This document shows positions 21,882 to 33,238 of a stretch of 64,000 nucleotides of DNA, piece by piece (position 1 is the first letter of the stretch; each line of letters opens with the position of its first letter). Location: NCBI GenBank assembly GCA_001051155.2, contig JYIP02000004.1, forward strand, positions 4,582,383 through 4,646,382, in the 5' to 3' direction. The notes under the pieces were generated by a model. That model saw only the letters and a program-made list of their open reading frames with translations, was not told the origin of the DNA and made no database searches. Source of the DNA: Chrysoporthe austroafricana (taxonomy: Eukaryota > Ascomycota > Sordariomycetes > Diaporthales > Cryphonectriaceae). Made by a program: the position numbers and the translations under genes.

Positions 21882-24800
21882 GGCATTCTTGAGGTTCGCA
21901 GGGGATTGTCGGGCAATGCGACGCCGGTCAGGAGGTGGGAATAGTGGAGCAGCAGTAAGTCTAGCAGCTCGCTCGATGACCAGTCGTGGTGTACAGATCT
22001 CATGTACGTCACCGGCCTGGCAGTCATCCAGCAGCTGCTGGTCGGGGGCTCGACGGTGTTGTAAATCCTGGCAGAGGGCACTGCTCAGGCGAGATGGCTG
22101 GTAGTAGTGGCTTGTCGTAAGGCTGAACCTCGGAATCCAGGGGTAGAACGGATCGACGCTGCTAGTCGACAATTATGAAGTAGTCGTCGTCAGCCTTGCA
22201 GGGCCGCTTTCCAAGGGGTAGGGGACGCTTCGCAAGACACAGGTGTCCTGAGCCCGCAGACTGATCTCCTATCGAAAGCTGAAACGACTCCAGGGTCTCG
22301 GACCATTTTTGCCTAGAAGGTTTTCGAACAAGCTGCAGAAGCACGAGGGTGAAGGTCTAGAAAGTCTCTTACTGGGGAGGAGGGCAACGGTCGCGTGGTG
22401 GCGCCACGCTTAATTTTGGCTGCCATCCCTGTCGCTCCTGAATAAGCACTTAGGTATGGTCATCGCCGTTTGGGGGGGAGGAGCTTCCTTTTGTTCTTCT
22501 TGCTGGAGAGAACATTTTGAGGTCTATACCTCGGTAGACCTAGAGGCTCTGTACACACACATGGCTTGTATGGTACTTCTTAAGGTATTTATGTGGCGTG
22601 AAGGATCTGCAAAACTATAGAATTCAGGCTGCTCGTAGTACATGCTTGAGTGCCCCCCACGAAGCACAACGGTGGCGAGGAATAGGGACGACTCATGAGA
22701 GAAAATCACCCTGAACTTCATCCACAATCGAGACAAGTTGCGTTTTTTGACAAAATACGTTCCATGAGAGTGCCGAGGGCGAGGGACCAAGCGGAGTTTG
22801 CATAGCATGGTTGGATACCCGGTATGGCCTTGGCAAGTGTGTGCTCGATGTCTTGGATCTCGAAGCATATCGATCTGATTTCACGACTCAGCCCGTTGAT
22901 ATGACCCTCTAACGGCGGACAGGAATTTACTGTTACCAACGACAGCACACCCTCGGATAGCCCAGAACCAAGGTTGAGCCGATTTTGCCTGGGCACGGGC
23001 GCTTCTGGTAACCCGGTCAGAAACGCCGTGCCGGCTTTTCGGTTGACCATACAATACCTAAGCCAACAGCATCTCACCACACGAAGAAGAGAGCGTAATC
23101 CCCGTGGGGGTCCGGTGAGCATAAACGCTGTTGCCGAGTAAACATGAAATGCCCGACGTATGCGGCCGACGTGGTCACCACGCCTGGCCTACGAATCATA
23201 TGCCTTTCAAAAATCCCAGGCTTGCGCATGGACAGAGAAAGCACATGGAGGGGTTCTAAATTTTTCGTTTTTTTTTTTTACCCCCTCCCTCTCCCCCTAG
23301 CAACTCTTGGCCTGTCGCCGACGCGTTCTAACGTCCTGCCAAATCTGCCCAGGATCTACGTGTGGCACACGACAGATCCTGGGGGCTCGCATAGGGGGAA
23401 AGGTAAAAATAGAAGCCCAGAGGTACTAAGTATGGGTGGATGGTTTGGCATCTCGCGACCGTGGGTTCTGGCACCTGTATAGGTCCAGACCCCTAGGAAA
23501 CCCGGGACAGCCGACGGCGGCTGAGATGATGCGCGCTCTGGCGTCGCAGATACAGGCCGCCGGCGGGTCGACTCTGCGATGCGATGATGAAGTCATGCAC
23601 ACGGCGCGGGCCGTGGAGGGTTGGCTCCGGAGGCAGTTCGTACTATCGGGCTCGCGACGGGCGAAGGAGCTCGCCCGCCGGCTGCCATTCATGCGGCTCG
23701 ACCCCACCGGCGACGGGGCCCATCCCATAACGTGCTGCGATAAGTGCACAGCCCCTCGTATCAAAGCGCCCAGAGGTGCGAGGACACCACGCCGCGGCCA
23801 TCGTCAGCCAGGCGGGCGCGGACGCGCAGCCCGAAGCAGCACGCGAGGGGCCCATCGCAAGTCGTACGTAGCACGAAGAAGGGGCAGGGCTCGGACTGGC
23901 GCTTCCGGAAATACACCTGATGATAGGTGTTCATCCAAGGGCTGGGCCGACAAGATCGGAGCACGACAGCGTTCAGGCGGTGGTCGCGTCTCCGCAGCAG
24001 CAGCCAGTCGGAGCGGGCAGTGCGGTGAACTCTCCCATATCCCAGGCGGGCTCTTGTTCCAGGAGCGGGGGGGTGCGGCCTATAGCTGCGGTTGTCAGTT
24101 GGTGAGGTGCGAGGCCGTCGTTTCAGATCAGCTCCAACTCGCCCGGGGGAGGGGTGATTGGCTCCCGACGCAGAGTGCCTGCAGCTTGTCCCTGCATGAG
24201 GTTGTATTGGAGGATCCAGGATGGGTTCCCCGTACAGTCTTTGGTGATCGTCTCATGGCGCCGCGAGAAGTGAACAGATTCGTCCTCCGGCGTCTTGCTC
24301 ACCAGATGCTACCGCTGCCCGCTGTGGTGGGGCCCCCATCGGCGCCCCATCCTAGCTCACCACCTGTGAGACTGGGCGAGACCACAGTAGGGAGACCTCG
24401 GGCGGGGCACGGTCTGACGTCTGGAGGTGTGGTGCTGGACCGGGGCAGAGCAGAGGCGCTGTGACGGATTCCCGAGACCTTGGTACCACCTGGTACTTTG
24501 GGGGCTGCCGCGATGCCGTCGACAGGCGCCAGCTAGCCACCCAGACGGCTCGTCCTCGCCGCGCGCAGGCACGTCTCGTCCTGGTGGTGCACAGCAGATC
24601 GCTCGATGATCAGCCCCGGCCCCGAAGGGGAGCATAACCTGCCGTCCGCAGCGACGCAGAGGCCGTGGTGGTCGCGCGGCGGGTTACGCCACCCTGTTCA
24701 GGGCATAACGAAATAATGACAAGCTCGACCTCTGGGCTGACAAACGCCGGCCGGCAGGTACGGAGGTACACACGGAGTAGTCGAGACAGTGGAGGGCTGA

Positions 24801-25539
24801 ACAGAGTTCTCACCCCGGTGTATCTCGGCCCCTTAATCCAAACAGCTCGCCGAGCTCATGCGATCAGACGATCCCCCTCGTGTGCCCTCCTCTGGCCGAG
24901 TATAGACGCGCGCCGGAGGGCTCTTCTGTCTCCTGATCGAGCATCGCCCCGACGGTTCAAAAATAGAGTCGGGGGAGTCTCTGCTAGTCAGTAGCCGGGC
25001 ATCCAGGCATGTGGGTCCCCAGCAGCGCGGAGAGCAGTGTCGTCCCGTCCCTCGCCGTCCTCGACCCGAGAAACCAGGTCAGAGGAGGGCGGCGAGTCGT
25101 CGACGGGGCGCGGGTGTATAATCAGATCCCGATGTGCCAGTCGGCCCTTCTCTTGTGTCCGGTGAATCTGGAGACGGTGACGAGGTAGGCCAGTGAGCCT
25201 TCCAGGCGTACCTAAGTAAAGTGCGGTGACTTGACTCCTTGGGATCATCTCCCGTGGGGTTCTCCACCTCGGGTTACAGAGTCACGAGAAATAGTAGGAC
25301 CCCAACGTCAGATCCCTTTTCCTGCTCAGGACATGAACCCATCCCTGAGCTACCAGTGCTACCATAGCAGGTCCCCCCATCAGACCAGACCAGAGGAGAA
25401 CGGTAGCCTTCTTCAGCCAAAGCCTGAGCCTGCCCCGTACACCGTCACAGCAAGAGCAATAAGCAGGCAGTAGGGTCATGCCGTAGCCTGCCTCATAGCA
25501 CACGGTATCTACTGTGTGCTATGGAAGTAATAGTATGTG

Positions 25540-25585
25540 TCTGTCTACCTGTCTGTCTGTCTGTCTGCCTGTCTTCCTTCCTGTC
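25540..25585 (+). repeat. CTGT-type microsatellite
   Basis: An imperfect tetranucleotide run built from CTGT with CTAC, CTGC and CTTC variants. It lies in the gene-poor region. Confidence 0.7.
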
Positions 25586-26040
25586 AGGCCATCAGCTCGT
25601 TCATGCGCATACTCTGCCTCTTCTATGGTACATGCCCAGTGCTAACTTAAGCCATCGAATCGAAGACCCACTGTGGGAGATAGATTGGGAGGCGTCCCAG
25701 CGCCAGGCTACGTACCTACCAATCAGTATCAGACACCGATTTGACAGGTCACCCTGCCACCCGCATTCAGCCCTTAGCACTACAGAAGCGTGCCGTATAC
25801 GGAAGACGAGAGGAGAGAGGGTGTTTCATCCGTCCGCGCGGTCCTGGCCAGAAGGAGAGTCGCAGTCGCAGCACCCTGGAACCTGGCAGTCTGGGACAGG
25901 CCAGGCCAGCCCCCCCCTCTCCTCTCCCCCAAGCCCCTTTCCACGCATCCTCCCTCCCTCCCTGCTGCATGCCGTCGATGACATCCTCCGCGGCCAATGG
26001 ACCGCTGGCTCGACCTCCAGGGTGGGCGGGCGGCGCAGCG

Positions 26041-26070
26041 CAGCACAGCACAGCACAGCACAGCACAGCA
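26041..26070 (+). repeat. CAGCA pentanucleotide tandem repeat (6 units)
   Basis: Six perfect CAGCA units lie about 1.4 kb upstream of the PUF-gene ATG, inside its probable promoter or leader. The same pentamer, in register CACAG, recurs upstream of the PAK kinase gene at 52817-52836. Confidence 0.85.
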
Positions 26071-27506
26071 CGGCACCACCAGCATCGATCAGCCTCCTAG
26101 GTTCCTGCCGCCACCGTGCTGCTGCAGCCCATCGCCATTGTGCCTGCTCCCCAGGGTCCCCAGGCCCATCAGCCCGGAAAGAGAAGCCAGGTCTGTCTTT
26201 ATTTCGACTCCTCACCCTCACCTCGATCCAGGCTCCACGTCGACATCAAAGTAATCCGCTCCCACCCCCCTCCCTAAGCAGAAACGTTTCCTCTCCCCTC
26301 CATCTTCTTCTCCAGGCCTCACCTGCGAGCGTCTAATGAAGCCTGTATATTGATCTGGTTGCCTCTTCTCTTCTTATTCCTCTTCTGCTTCCTGATTCGC
26401 CCGCTCCTTCGCATGGCGGCATCGTCTCGTCTTGACCTGATCTGATCTGCACCGGGAAGCCTGCCACGCACCCGCGCTCGAGTACGACTCCAGCTGCTGC
26501 TCTGCGAGATCGATACCGGCCAGGACCACAGAGGCCACCAGGCAGCTCGGGAACGGATGGGGCCACGAGACCGACCTGGACGATAATCAAAGACGAAGGG
26601 GCGAGAGCAGAAGGCGAGACGACCCTCCTTTTTTCTGCAGCACGGCTTTACTGGCTGCCAAGTTTCAATTCGACCCACCGGCTGCATCCAGCACAGTCCT
26701 ATACGGTACGGTACGGTCGGTAGTCAGGGAGTCAAGACTCAAAAAGCCTCTGCGCCTGCCACAGCACGGCCGCCCACTGACGACGCACTTGCCGACGAGC
26801 CTGTTTTCCCTCTCCCAGATTGACTCGTCCTGGCTCCGTCCTCGACAGCCCTCCCCGACCACTCTCCCGTGCAGCACAGCGACCACCTCGTCGCCAACTG
26901 CGTCTGCGTCCACACCCCAATTGGTTCTAATCAGCCGTCTCTGGCATACATACGCCACACCGCTCCGCCGCGACTCTCCTGCCCGCGCGCCCTGGTGATC
27001 GATCGGTCCCTCCCCCGAGGTCATTCGACACCACCGTTCCTTCTCGAGAGCACGCACCCCTCGCGCTTCTGTGACGAAGTGGGCCTGGTGCTGCAGAGGC
27101 CACCGCCTCCCGTTGTTGCTGTGAACCTCACCACCGCCTGACGTCGCGCTCGGTCGCGGTCACTTTCGGCCGACGCTTTGTCGAGCTCCAGCGCTGCAGA
27201 CGGCCGCTCCCCACTGCGACCGCCCGGCTCGAGAACATCTCCGCCCTTGCCACCAGCGACCTCGATCGGGACAACGTGCCTGGCGACCCATCCGCGGCTA
27301 CCCTGTCGAGACTCCACCTCGAATCCCCTCACCCCTTCGACTCTGCATCAACGCACCTCCGGCCCGTCTCGACGAGCTCTTTGCATACCTCACGGAGCAT
27401 ACATACAGCCTTATAATACCCACCTCCGCCTCGCGGAGCGCTATTACTACATTTGCCAACAAGACACGGGCACGTCTGATGCGGGTCGCACCGAGCTTAA
27501 TCGATA

Positions 27507-30500
27507 ATGTCAACTACCAGACCAGAGCACTTGACAATTGGCAAGTTTGCACAGTCCGGCGGCCTCGGCCAGTCGCTGTCGAACCCTGCCAGTGCCAGCA
27601 CCTCGCCGAACGAGCCTTTGTCAGGGGGCAGCAGCACCCTTCGCTCGCCCTTCGGCATCTCGACGACCTCGACCCTTAACCCCTCGGTCAAGATGGCTGC
27701 TGCCTCTCGCTCGGGCGCCGGGTCTCCCTCTCATGATCCGCTTGCCGCTCCTGGCAGTGCTCGCTTTCTCCCAAGCAAAAGGTACGTGTCGATCGCCCCG
27801 TCGGCCCCCCGCTCCCGGGACCTCGAGCTCCCCTGGCGAATCTCCCGCAAGCTGACCAAGACGTCACCACCAGGGCCAGAGAGATCCAGGCACAGGAGGG
27901 TGTCGCCAGTCTGCCTGTGAATCCTTGGGGCGGGCCGCCCACCAGTGGGAACTCTACCCCTCTCCGCGAGAACATCCCAGAGTCGCCCACGGACGGGTTT
28001 CCCGAGTTCCCTCAGCTCGCAAGCCAGGACTCTCTGCCGTCGACACGTCGAGCTCGGGCCGGCACGCTCCCGTCCCGACTGACCACTGGTGGCCCGACCA
28101 CCAACGGCCTGCTGAGCATCCCCTCTCTGGCGTTCAAGACCTCCAGGCCATCTCCCTCGCACAGCCCGTTCAAGTCGCCCTCGCCCGGTCTCGAGCCGAC
28201 TGAGCCGTCCAACAACTCCTCCGCCCTGCTCTCGCGCCTTCGTGCTGGGTCCCTTCCTCAACGGGGCCCCTTTCCCCAGCACGTGCCAGGCACGAGCTCG
28301 CCATTTGGCCCCAATATATTTAGCAGCAGCTGGAACGCCGTCGGCCGGGAGCGGGGCTCGACTCTGGCTAGCATTGCCAGCGTCTCGTCCAACGGCCCGA
28401 GCTCACCGACGCAGTCGCAGCTCTCTCGGGAAGGGGGCCCTGAAAACGACGTTCCGGCGAGGACTCTTGATTATCTTGGTCTTGTCGGAACACCCCAGCC
28501 ACAGCCGCTGCAGATGGAGGCGCGTTACCGGATGCCGGACTTTGCGCAGTCCAGCCGCTTCAGGTCGTACTCGGTCAACCACAAGGACAAGTATCAAGAC
28601 GACGACTACGAGAATGAGAATGAGGTAGGCTATGAGCAAGACAGCATCCAGAGCCAATATGAGTTCATCCAGCACCAGCTCGCCGCAACCCAGGCGGCTA
28701 TTGACGAACACAATGCTGCTGTTCAGGCCCTCCACAGCCAGGCTGCGATCGGCCGGCCCCGTGCTAGGACTGTCGGGACTGTCTTGGACAGCCCGACCTC
28801 TCGACTCATGCGCAGCAACTACTACCCAACGCCCTCGCGCCTTGACAACTCGATCACGGCTGCAGACCTCGCAGGTGCGGAAGACCGATCACTTGTCGAT
28901 GATCTCGCACCGGCTGTTGCTGCCATGAACCTCGGGCGGTCGAATAGCCGGAACAATGGCCTCTTGAATGCCGAGGAGCCAGAATTGGGGCCCACGAGCG
29001 CTCTCTGGCTCGGCAGCATTCCGACATCCACCACCACCACGACGCTGAATGAGATGTTCAAACGATACGGTCCGATTCACTTCACAAGAGTCCTGACACA
29101 TAAGAACTGTGGATTCGTGAACTTTGAGAGGATCGAAAGCGCTATCAACGCGAAGAACGAGCTGAACGGCAAAGAGATCTTTCCAGGAGCCGGGCCTGTC
29201 CGGATCAATTTCGCAAAGCCGCCCTCCGCATCCCCAACGCCAGGCCACGATGGTACCCAGCCATCTCCCAGTCCGGTCCCGTTCACCCAGGGACAGAACG
29301 GCTCCCAACTTCCGGCAACGGCTGCGTTCGCTGACGCCGACGCAGCTTCTGGAACGGTCACTCCTTCTGTCCCACCTCTGGCGGATATGACTGGGGACAT
29401 CCTCGAAATTGTAAAGCAATTTGGTGCGACCGATGATGACGCTGTGCGGATGAGCAAGAACCTCCAGGATGCCATCACGTACAGTGCTCTGGTCGACGAG
29501 ATCCCCCCGATCGGCGAGCCGACCAGCACCAGAATGTATGATGCTCCTAGGCTTCGCGACATCCGCAAAAGAATCGACAACCAGAGCTTGCCCCAGGCCG
29601 AGATCGAGAGCATTGCTCACGACATGTTGCCAGAGATTGCCGAGTTGTCCTCGGACTACCTAGGCAACACGGTCGTGCAGAAGTTGTTTGAGCAATGCTC
29701 TGACCCGACCAGGGACGTGATGCTTGAGAAGATCGCGCCGCACCTTGCTGAGATAGGTGTTCACAAGAATGGCACCTGGGCCGCACAGAAGATCATCAGC
29801 GTCTGCAAGACGGACAATCAGATGAAGGTCATCACAAACCACCTTCGGCCATACACGGTCCCACTATTCTTGGACCAGTATGGAAACTATGTTTTGCAGG
29901 GCTGCCTGAAGTTCGGCGCCCCGTATACCGACTTCATCTTCGAGACTATGATGAGTGAGATGTGGCAGATTGCTCAGGGCCGGTTCGGCTCTCGCGGTAT
30001 GCGTGCTTGCCTAGAAAGCCACCACGCCACCAAGGACCAGCAGCGACTGTTGGCTGCGACCATTGCACTTCACAGTGTGCAGCTGGCTACTAACCATAAC
30101 GCAGCCCTGCTTCTGACATGGTTCCTGGATACATGCACGTTCCCGCAGCGACGAACTGTCCTGGCGCCACAACTAGTCCCGTACCTAGTAACGCTGTGCA
30201 CCCAAAAGGTTGCATATCTGACCGTCCTCAAGGTCATTAACCAGAAGACGGAACCGGAAGCGCGCGACAAGATCGTCCAGGCTATGTTCTTCAGCAAGAA
30301 TGAGCAGACGCTTGAGTCCATCCTGCGCGACTCTCAATGTGGCGCAACACTGATCTTCAAGGTCATTACTACGCCATTCTTTGACGAGGCTGTTCGTTCT
30401 CAGGTTATTGAGAACGTCAAAACTGTCCTACTCCGTATTAAGGCCCAATCCGACAAGGGATACAAGCGGCTGATGGACGAAGTTGGCTTGTCTACTCGCA

Positions 30501-31144
30501 GTGGCAACGCCGGTGGGCCTCGGAATGATGCGCACAACGAACGGAGCAGGTCAGCTCAGAGGGGCGGCAGCAACCATCAGCAACAGAGAGAGCAACAGCA
30601 AGTGCAACAGCAACAAGCACAGCAAGCAGCAGCGGTTCAGTACAACGCAGCCGCTAGCGCCGGTCCGTTTTACAATCCGCTCAACGCAGCTGCGGCTGGT
30701 ATGAGTCCAGGCGGCTTTGATGCTAGTCTTGCCATCCCTCGCAGCGATAGTGTCGACCCGACTGTTCAGCAGCAGTTTGCCGGCTTCGCGCAGGGCGGGA
30801 TGCCACCCATGAACATGACGTATCAGCAGAACATGTTGCGAGGCACGCCGCCGATGAACGGCTACTATCCCATGCAGGCCGGAATGCCTTTCCCCAATGC
30901 TAGCCCGTCGATGGATCAATACCGCAGCAGCTCGATCCCACCAACTGCTAACCAAAGCCCCTACGCTGCACCAGCGTATCCCATGCCGATGCCCATGGGT
31001 ATGGGTGGCTTTGGCTACGGAATGCCACCTCCCGGGTATAACATGGCTGACGGTGGTATGAACGGGGGCTCATCTGGGCGCCGCGGAGGTCGTGTTGGTC
31101 GCAACGGAGGTCGCAACAATTCGGCCAGCCCAAGGCCATACTAG
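27507..31144 (+). CDS. RRM plus Pumilio-repeat RNA-binding protein (JSN1/PUF2 type)
   Basis: Two exons, 27507-27781 and 27874-31144, giving 1181 residues. The 92-nt intron has donor GTACGT, branch GCTGACC and acceptor ACCAG, and the junction reads LPSKRAREIQAQEG. Residues 1-460 are S/P/T-rich and disordered. An RRM sits at about 465-543 (SALWLGSIPTSTTTTTL, then NCGFVNFERIESAI as RNP1-like block). Pumilio repeats follow at about 650-960, with repeat cores such as YLGNTVVQKLFEQ, NGTWAAQKIIS, YGNYVLQGCLK and FGSRGMRACLE. The tail is Q-rich and then M/G/P-rich, ending in an RGG-like block, GRRGGRVGRNGGRN. This RRM + PUF layout is that of yeast Jsn1 and Puf2, which bind mRNA 3'UTRs, often of membrane proteins, and affect stability and localisation. 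The Q-rich and RGG tails suggest assembly into mRNP granules. Confidence 0.92.
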
Positions 31145-33238
31145 TTACGGTAGTCTGGTCTTCTTCGAATGTATTGTACGATGGTACATACTTGGATTGA
31201 TTGAACAATTGCAATGTGGAAGGACACGATTTTCATGGATCGCCCTCAGGAGTCGTCATTAACAGATCTGTGTTTACGAGATGGCGTCGCCACCACGATC
31301 GCTTTGCATAAGGCATACATCGGTGTCATTGCTCTCCTTATTGGTCGGAACACATTACGATCGATGACATGGATCATTTCATACTGGGCTACAGACGGAC
31401 AGATGAGATTGGAAGAGGAACACGACGGCGTTCTGCGCGGGGGAAAAATTTCTTGATCACGAGGACGACTGCATGACCCAACCGCTGGACGATCGGGGGG
31501 AGCGACCAAGGGCGTGAACAGGAGACGAAAATCGAAACGCCAGAAGTATTTTTTTTCTTTTATTTTCATTCTCTTTCAGAACACTTCGTTTCTTGTAGAG
31601 ATTACTTTTTATTCATTCTTTTTGCTCGACAACGGATGCGGTGCTGGCCAGGCGGAGGTTTTTCGCTCGACGTGACCACGACGGCGGTCGTAAAAAACTC
31701 ACTTCTTTGCACGTCATGACCGGGCAGGACGATCACGATGATGTAGGATGATGTTTGGTGGGGGGTGGGGGGAAGGCAGGATGTGGAGGTCACACAGCAT
31801 TGATTTGAGACTTAAGTAGAATGGCGAATTGAGGATTTGATGGTATCAATCAAGAAGCCAAGCTCGAACACTCTTCTCCAGCTAGCCGGTCCCTGATTTG
31901 TCCAGCCTTCTCAGTGAGTGAGTGAATGGTGCCTGCCCCCCCTCGTTTGGACTGCGAGGACCCGTTGCAGGTGCCTTGTAGTTCGCGCAAGGAGGTTGAG
32001 TCGCGGGCATCTTTCACGTCTGGGTAGTCGATCTTCAGGTGAACCATCTAGGTATGTAATCAGCGTTCCGATCAGAGAGGAAAAAGCGTTGTCGTCTTGC
32101 CCACCAGGGTCGTGGTCGCGTCACTATGGTTCCAGTGAGCACGAGTGAGACGGGAGACCTGAAGACGAGAGCACTATCTATCATCCCGATAGATCACGGC
32201 CACCAGGGCAGGAGCTCCCTCATGCGAGGATGCTCGGGACAGACGGCGAACCCCCTCTGGAGAGAAAGAGAGGTGCTGCGAAACGGATTAATCGCCCCCC
32301 ATCTTACTCATGGCGCCTGCCCTTCTGTCCCAGCTTATCCCTCGCTGCCTTCGGAGTCCACCCGTGGTGTGCCCAAGCGCGGGATACAGAGGTGGCGTGG
32401 CGTGCCCTCGGGGAACCTCCAGCGTGGGCTCCAGGACGTCTGCAGGCGTGACGACCGCGGGGGGGGGGGGTCTGCTCCCTGTGGTGTAAGACCGGCGGCC
32501 GCCAGGATGGCGGCTTACGAGCTCTCAGGATTCGAGCCTGGTGGCAACTGGCGAGAATGGGTAGAGGGGCATGCCTAGCGATGTATTAGATACCTGTTTA
32601 GTTACCAGAGCTGACTGGTTTAGTGGTGTAAGGTCTCACGGCCCCCTTCGAACCTTGGGAGGACTCCCGGCTATTTCGCAGCTGAGAACCGGAACACTTG
32701 GGGGTCTCTGCCCAGGTAGTTGAGAGCTGCTATTCTAGATAGCATAGCTTGTATTTACGGCAACGAGAAGAATCGCTAGACTTGTGAAGTCAGTTGGATG
32801 AACTACCTGGAAGGGAAAAGGGGAGTGTATTGTTGGGATAAATGGCCAGAGACCGTCGCTAAGGCTGGCGACTTCCTCACTACAGAATTGATCAATTGCG
32901 CCTTTCTCTGGGCCTATGCATCAAGGTTGATATATGGTGGTCTTTTTCGTCTTTAGTATAGCTGGAGAGGGTAGGTACTGAAATATGGACAAGAAGCTAC
33001 ATGAGGAATATACAGATCTTATACGCCAACGGAGCCAGATCACATCCTGAGCCTGATACTACGCTTCTTATGTCAGGCACAAGTCGGGACAAGACGTTTT
33101 CTATAGCGTAAATAGCCATCTATTTCAGTATCCCATTGACCACTATAATGATCATTTTTGCCCAAGATGACGACCTTGGTCTTCCGCGAAAGGACATTTT
33201 CGACGAGCTCCAGTGACTTCTTCCTTACAACCCTGCGC
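31145..33238. other. Intergenic region between convergent PUF gene and GRS1
   Basis: About 2.1 kb. The first 100 bp (TGTATTGTACG and TGGTACATAC) probably belong to the PUF-gene 3'UTR. The open frame at 32126-32578 has no recognisable domain and looks like chance. From about 32.7 kb the sequence is AT-richer up to the GRS1 stop. No RNA gene was recognised. Confidence 0.45.

Larger units (their letters stand above)
21882..27506. other. Gene-poor 5.6 kb region, with the PUF-gene leader at its right end
   Basis: No gene with a recognisable domain was found here on either strand. The longest frame (23436-24464, +) has an arginine-rich composition expected of GC-rich noncoding DNA and no family. 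A pyrimidine tract at about 23256-23290, a CTGT-type run near 25540-25585 and a CAGCA tandem at 26041-26070 are present. The part from about 26 kb to 27506 is probably promoter and long 5' leader of the PUF gene. There is no sign of heavy C-to-T repeat-induced mutation, since GC stays high. Decayed transposon sequence remains possible but no terminal repeats were seen. Confidence 0.45.

Noticed and set aside
23436..24464. 342-codon open frame on the + strand
   Set aside because: The product is R/G/A-rich with no domain, equally long shadows exist on the other strand, and no start context or introns support a gene.
25325..25375. tRNA-like block on the minus strand (TAGCTCAG followed by GGGTTCATGTCC)
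   Set aside because: The A-box-like and B-box-like parts are only about 5-10 nt apart, leaving no space for an anticodon arm. It is better described as an imperfect hairpin.
32126..32578. 150-codon open frame on the + strand
   Set aside because: No domain, includes a poly-G-derived glycine run, and shows no sign of introns or conservation by eye.
32585..32660. TGGTTTAGTGGT A-box-like sequence next to CTTCGAACC
   Set aside because: The B-box-like part is in the wrong orientation and no cloverleaf forms.
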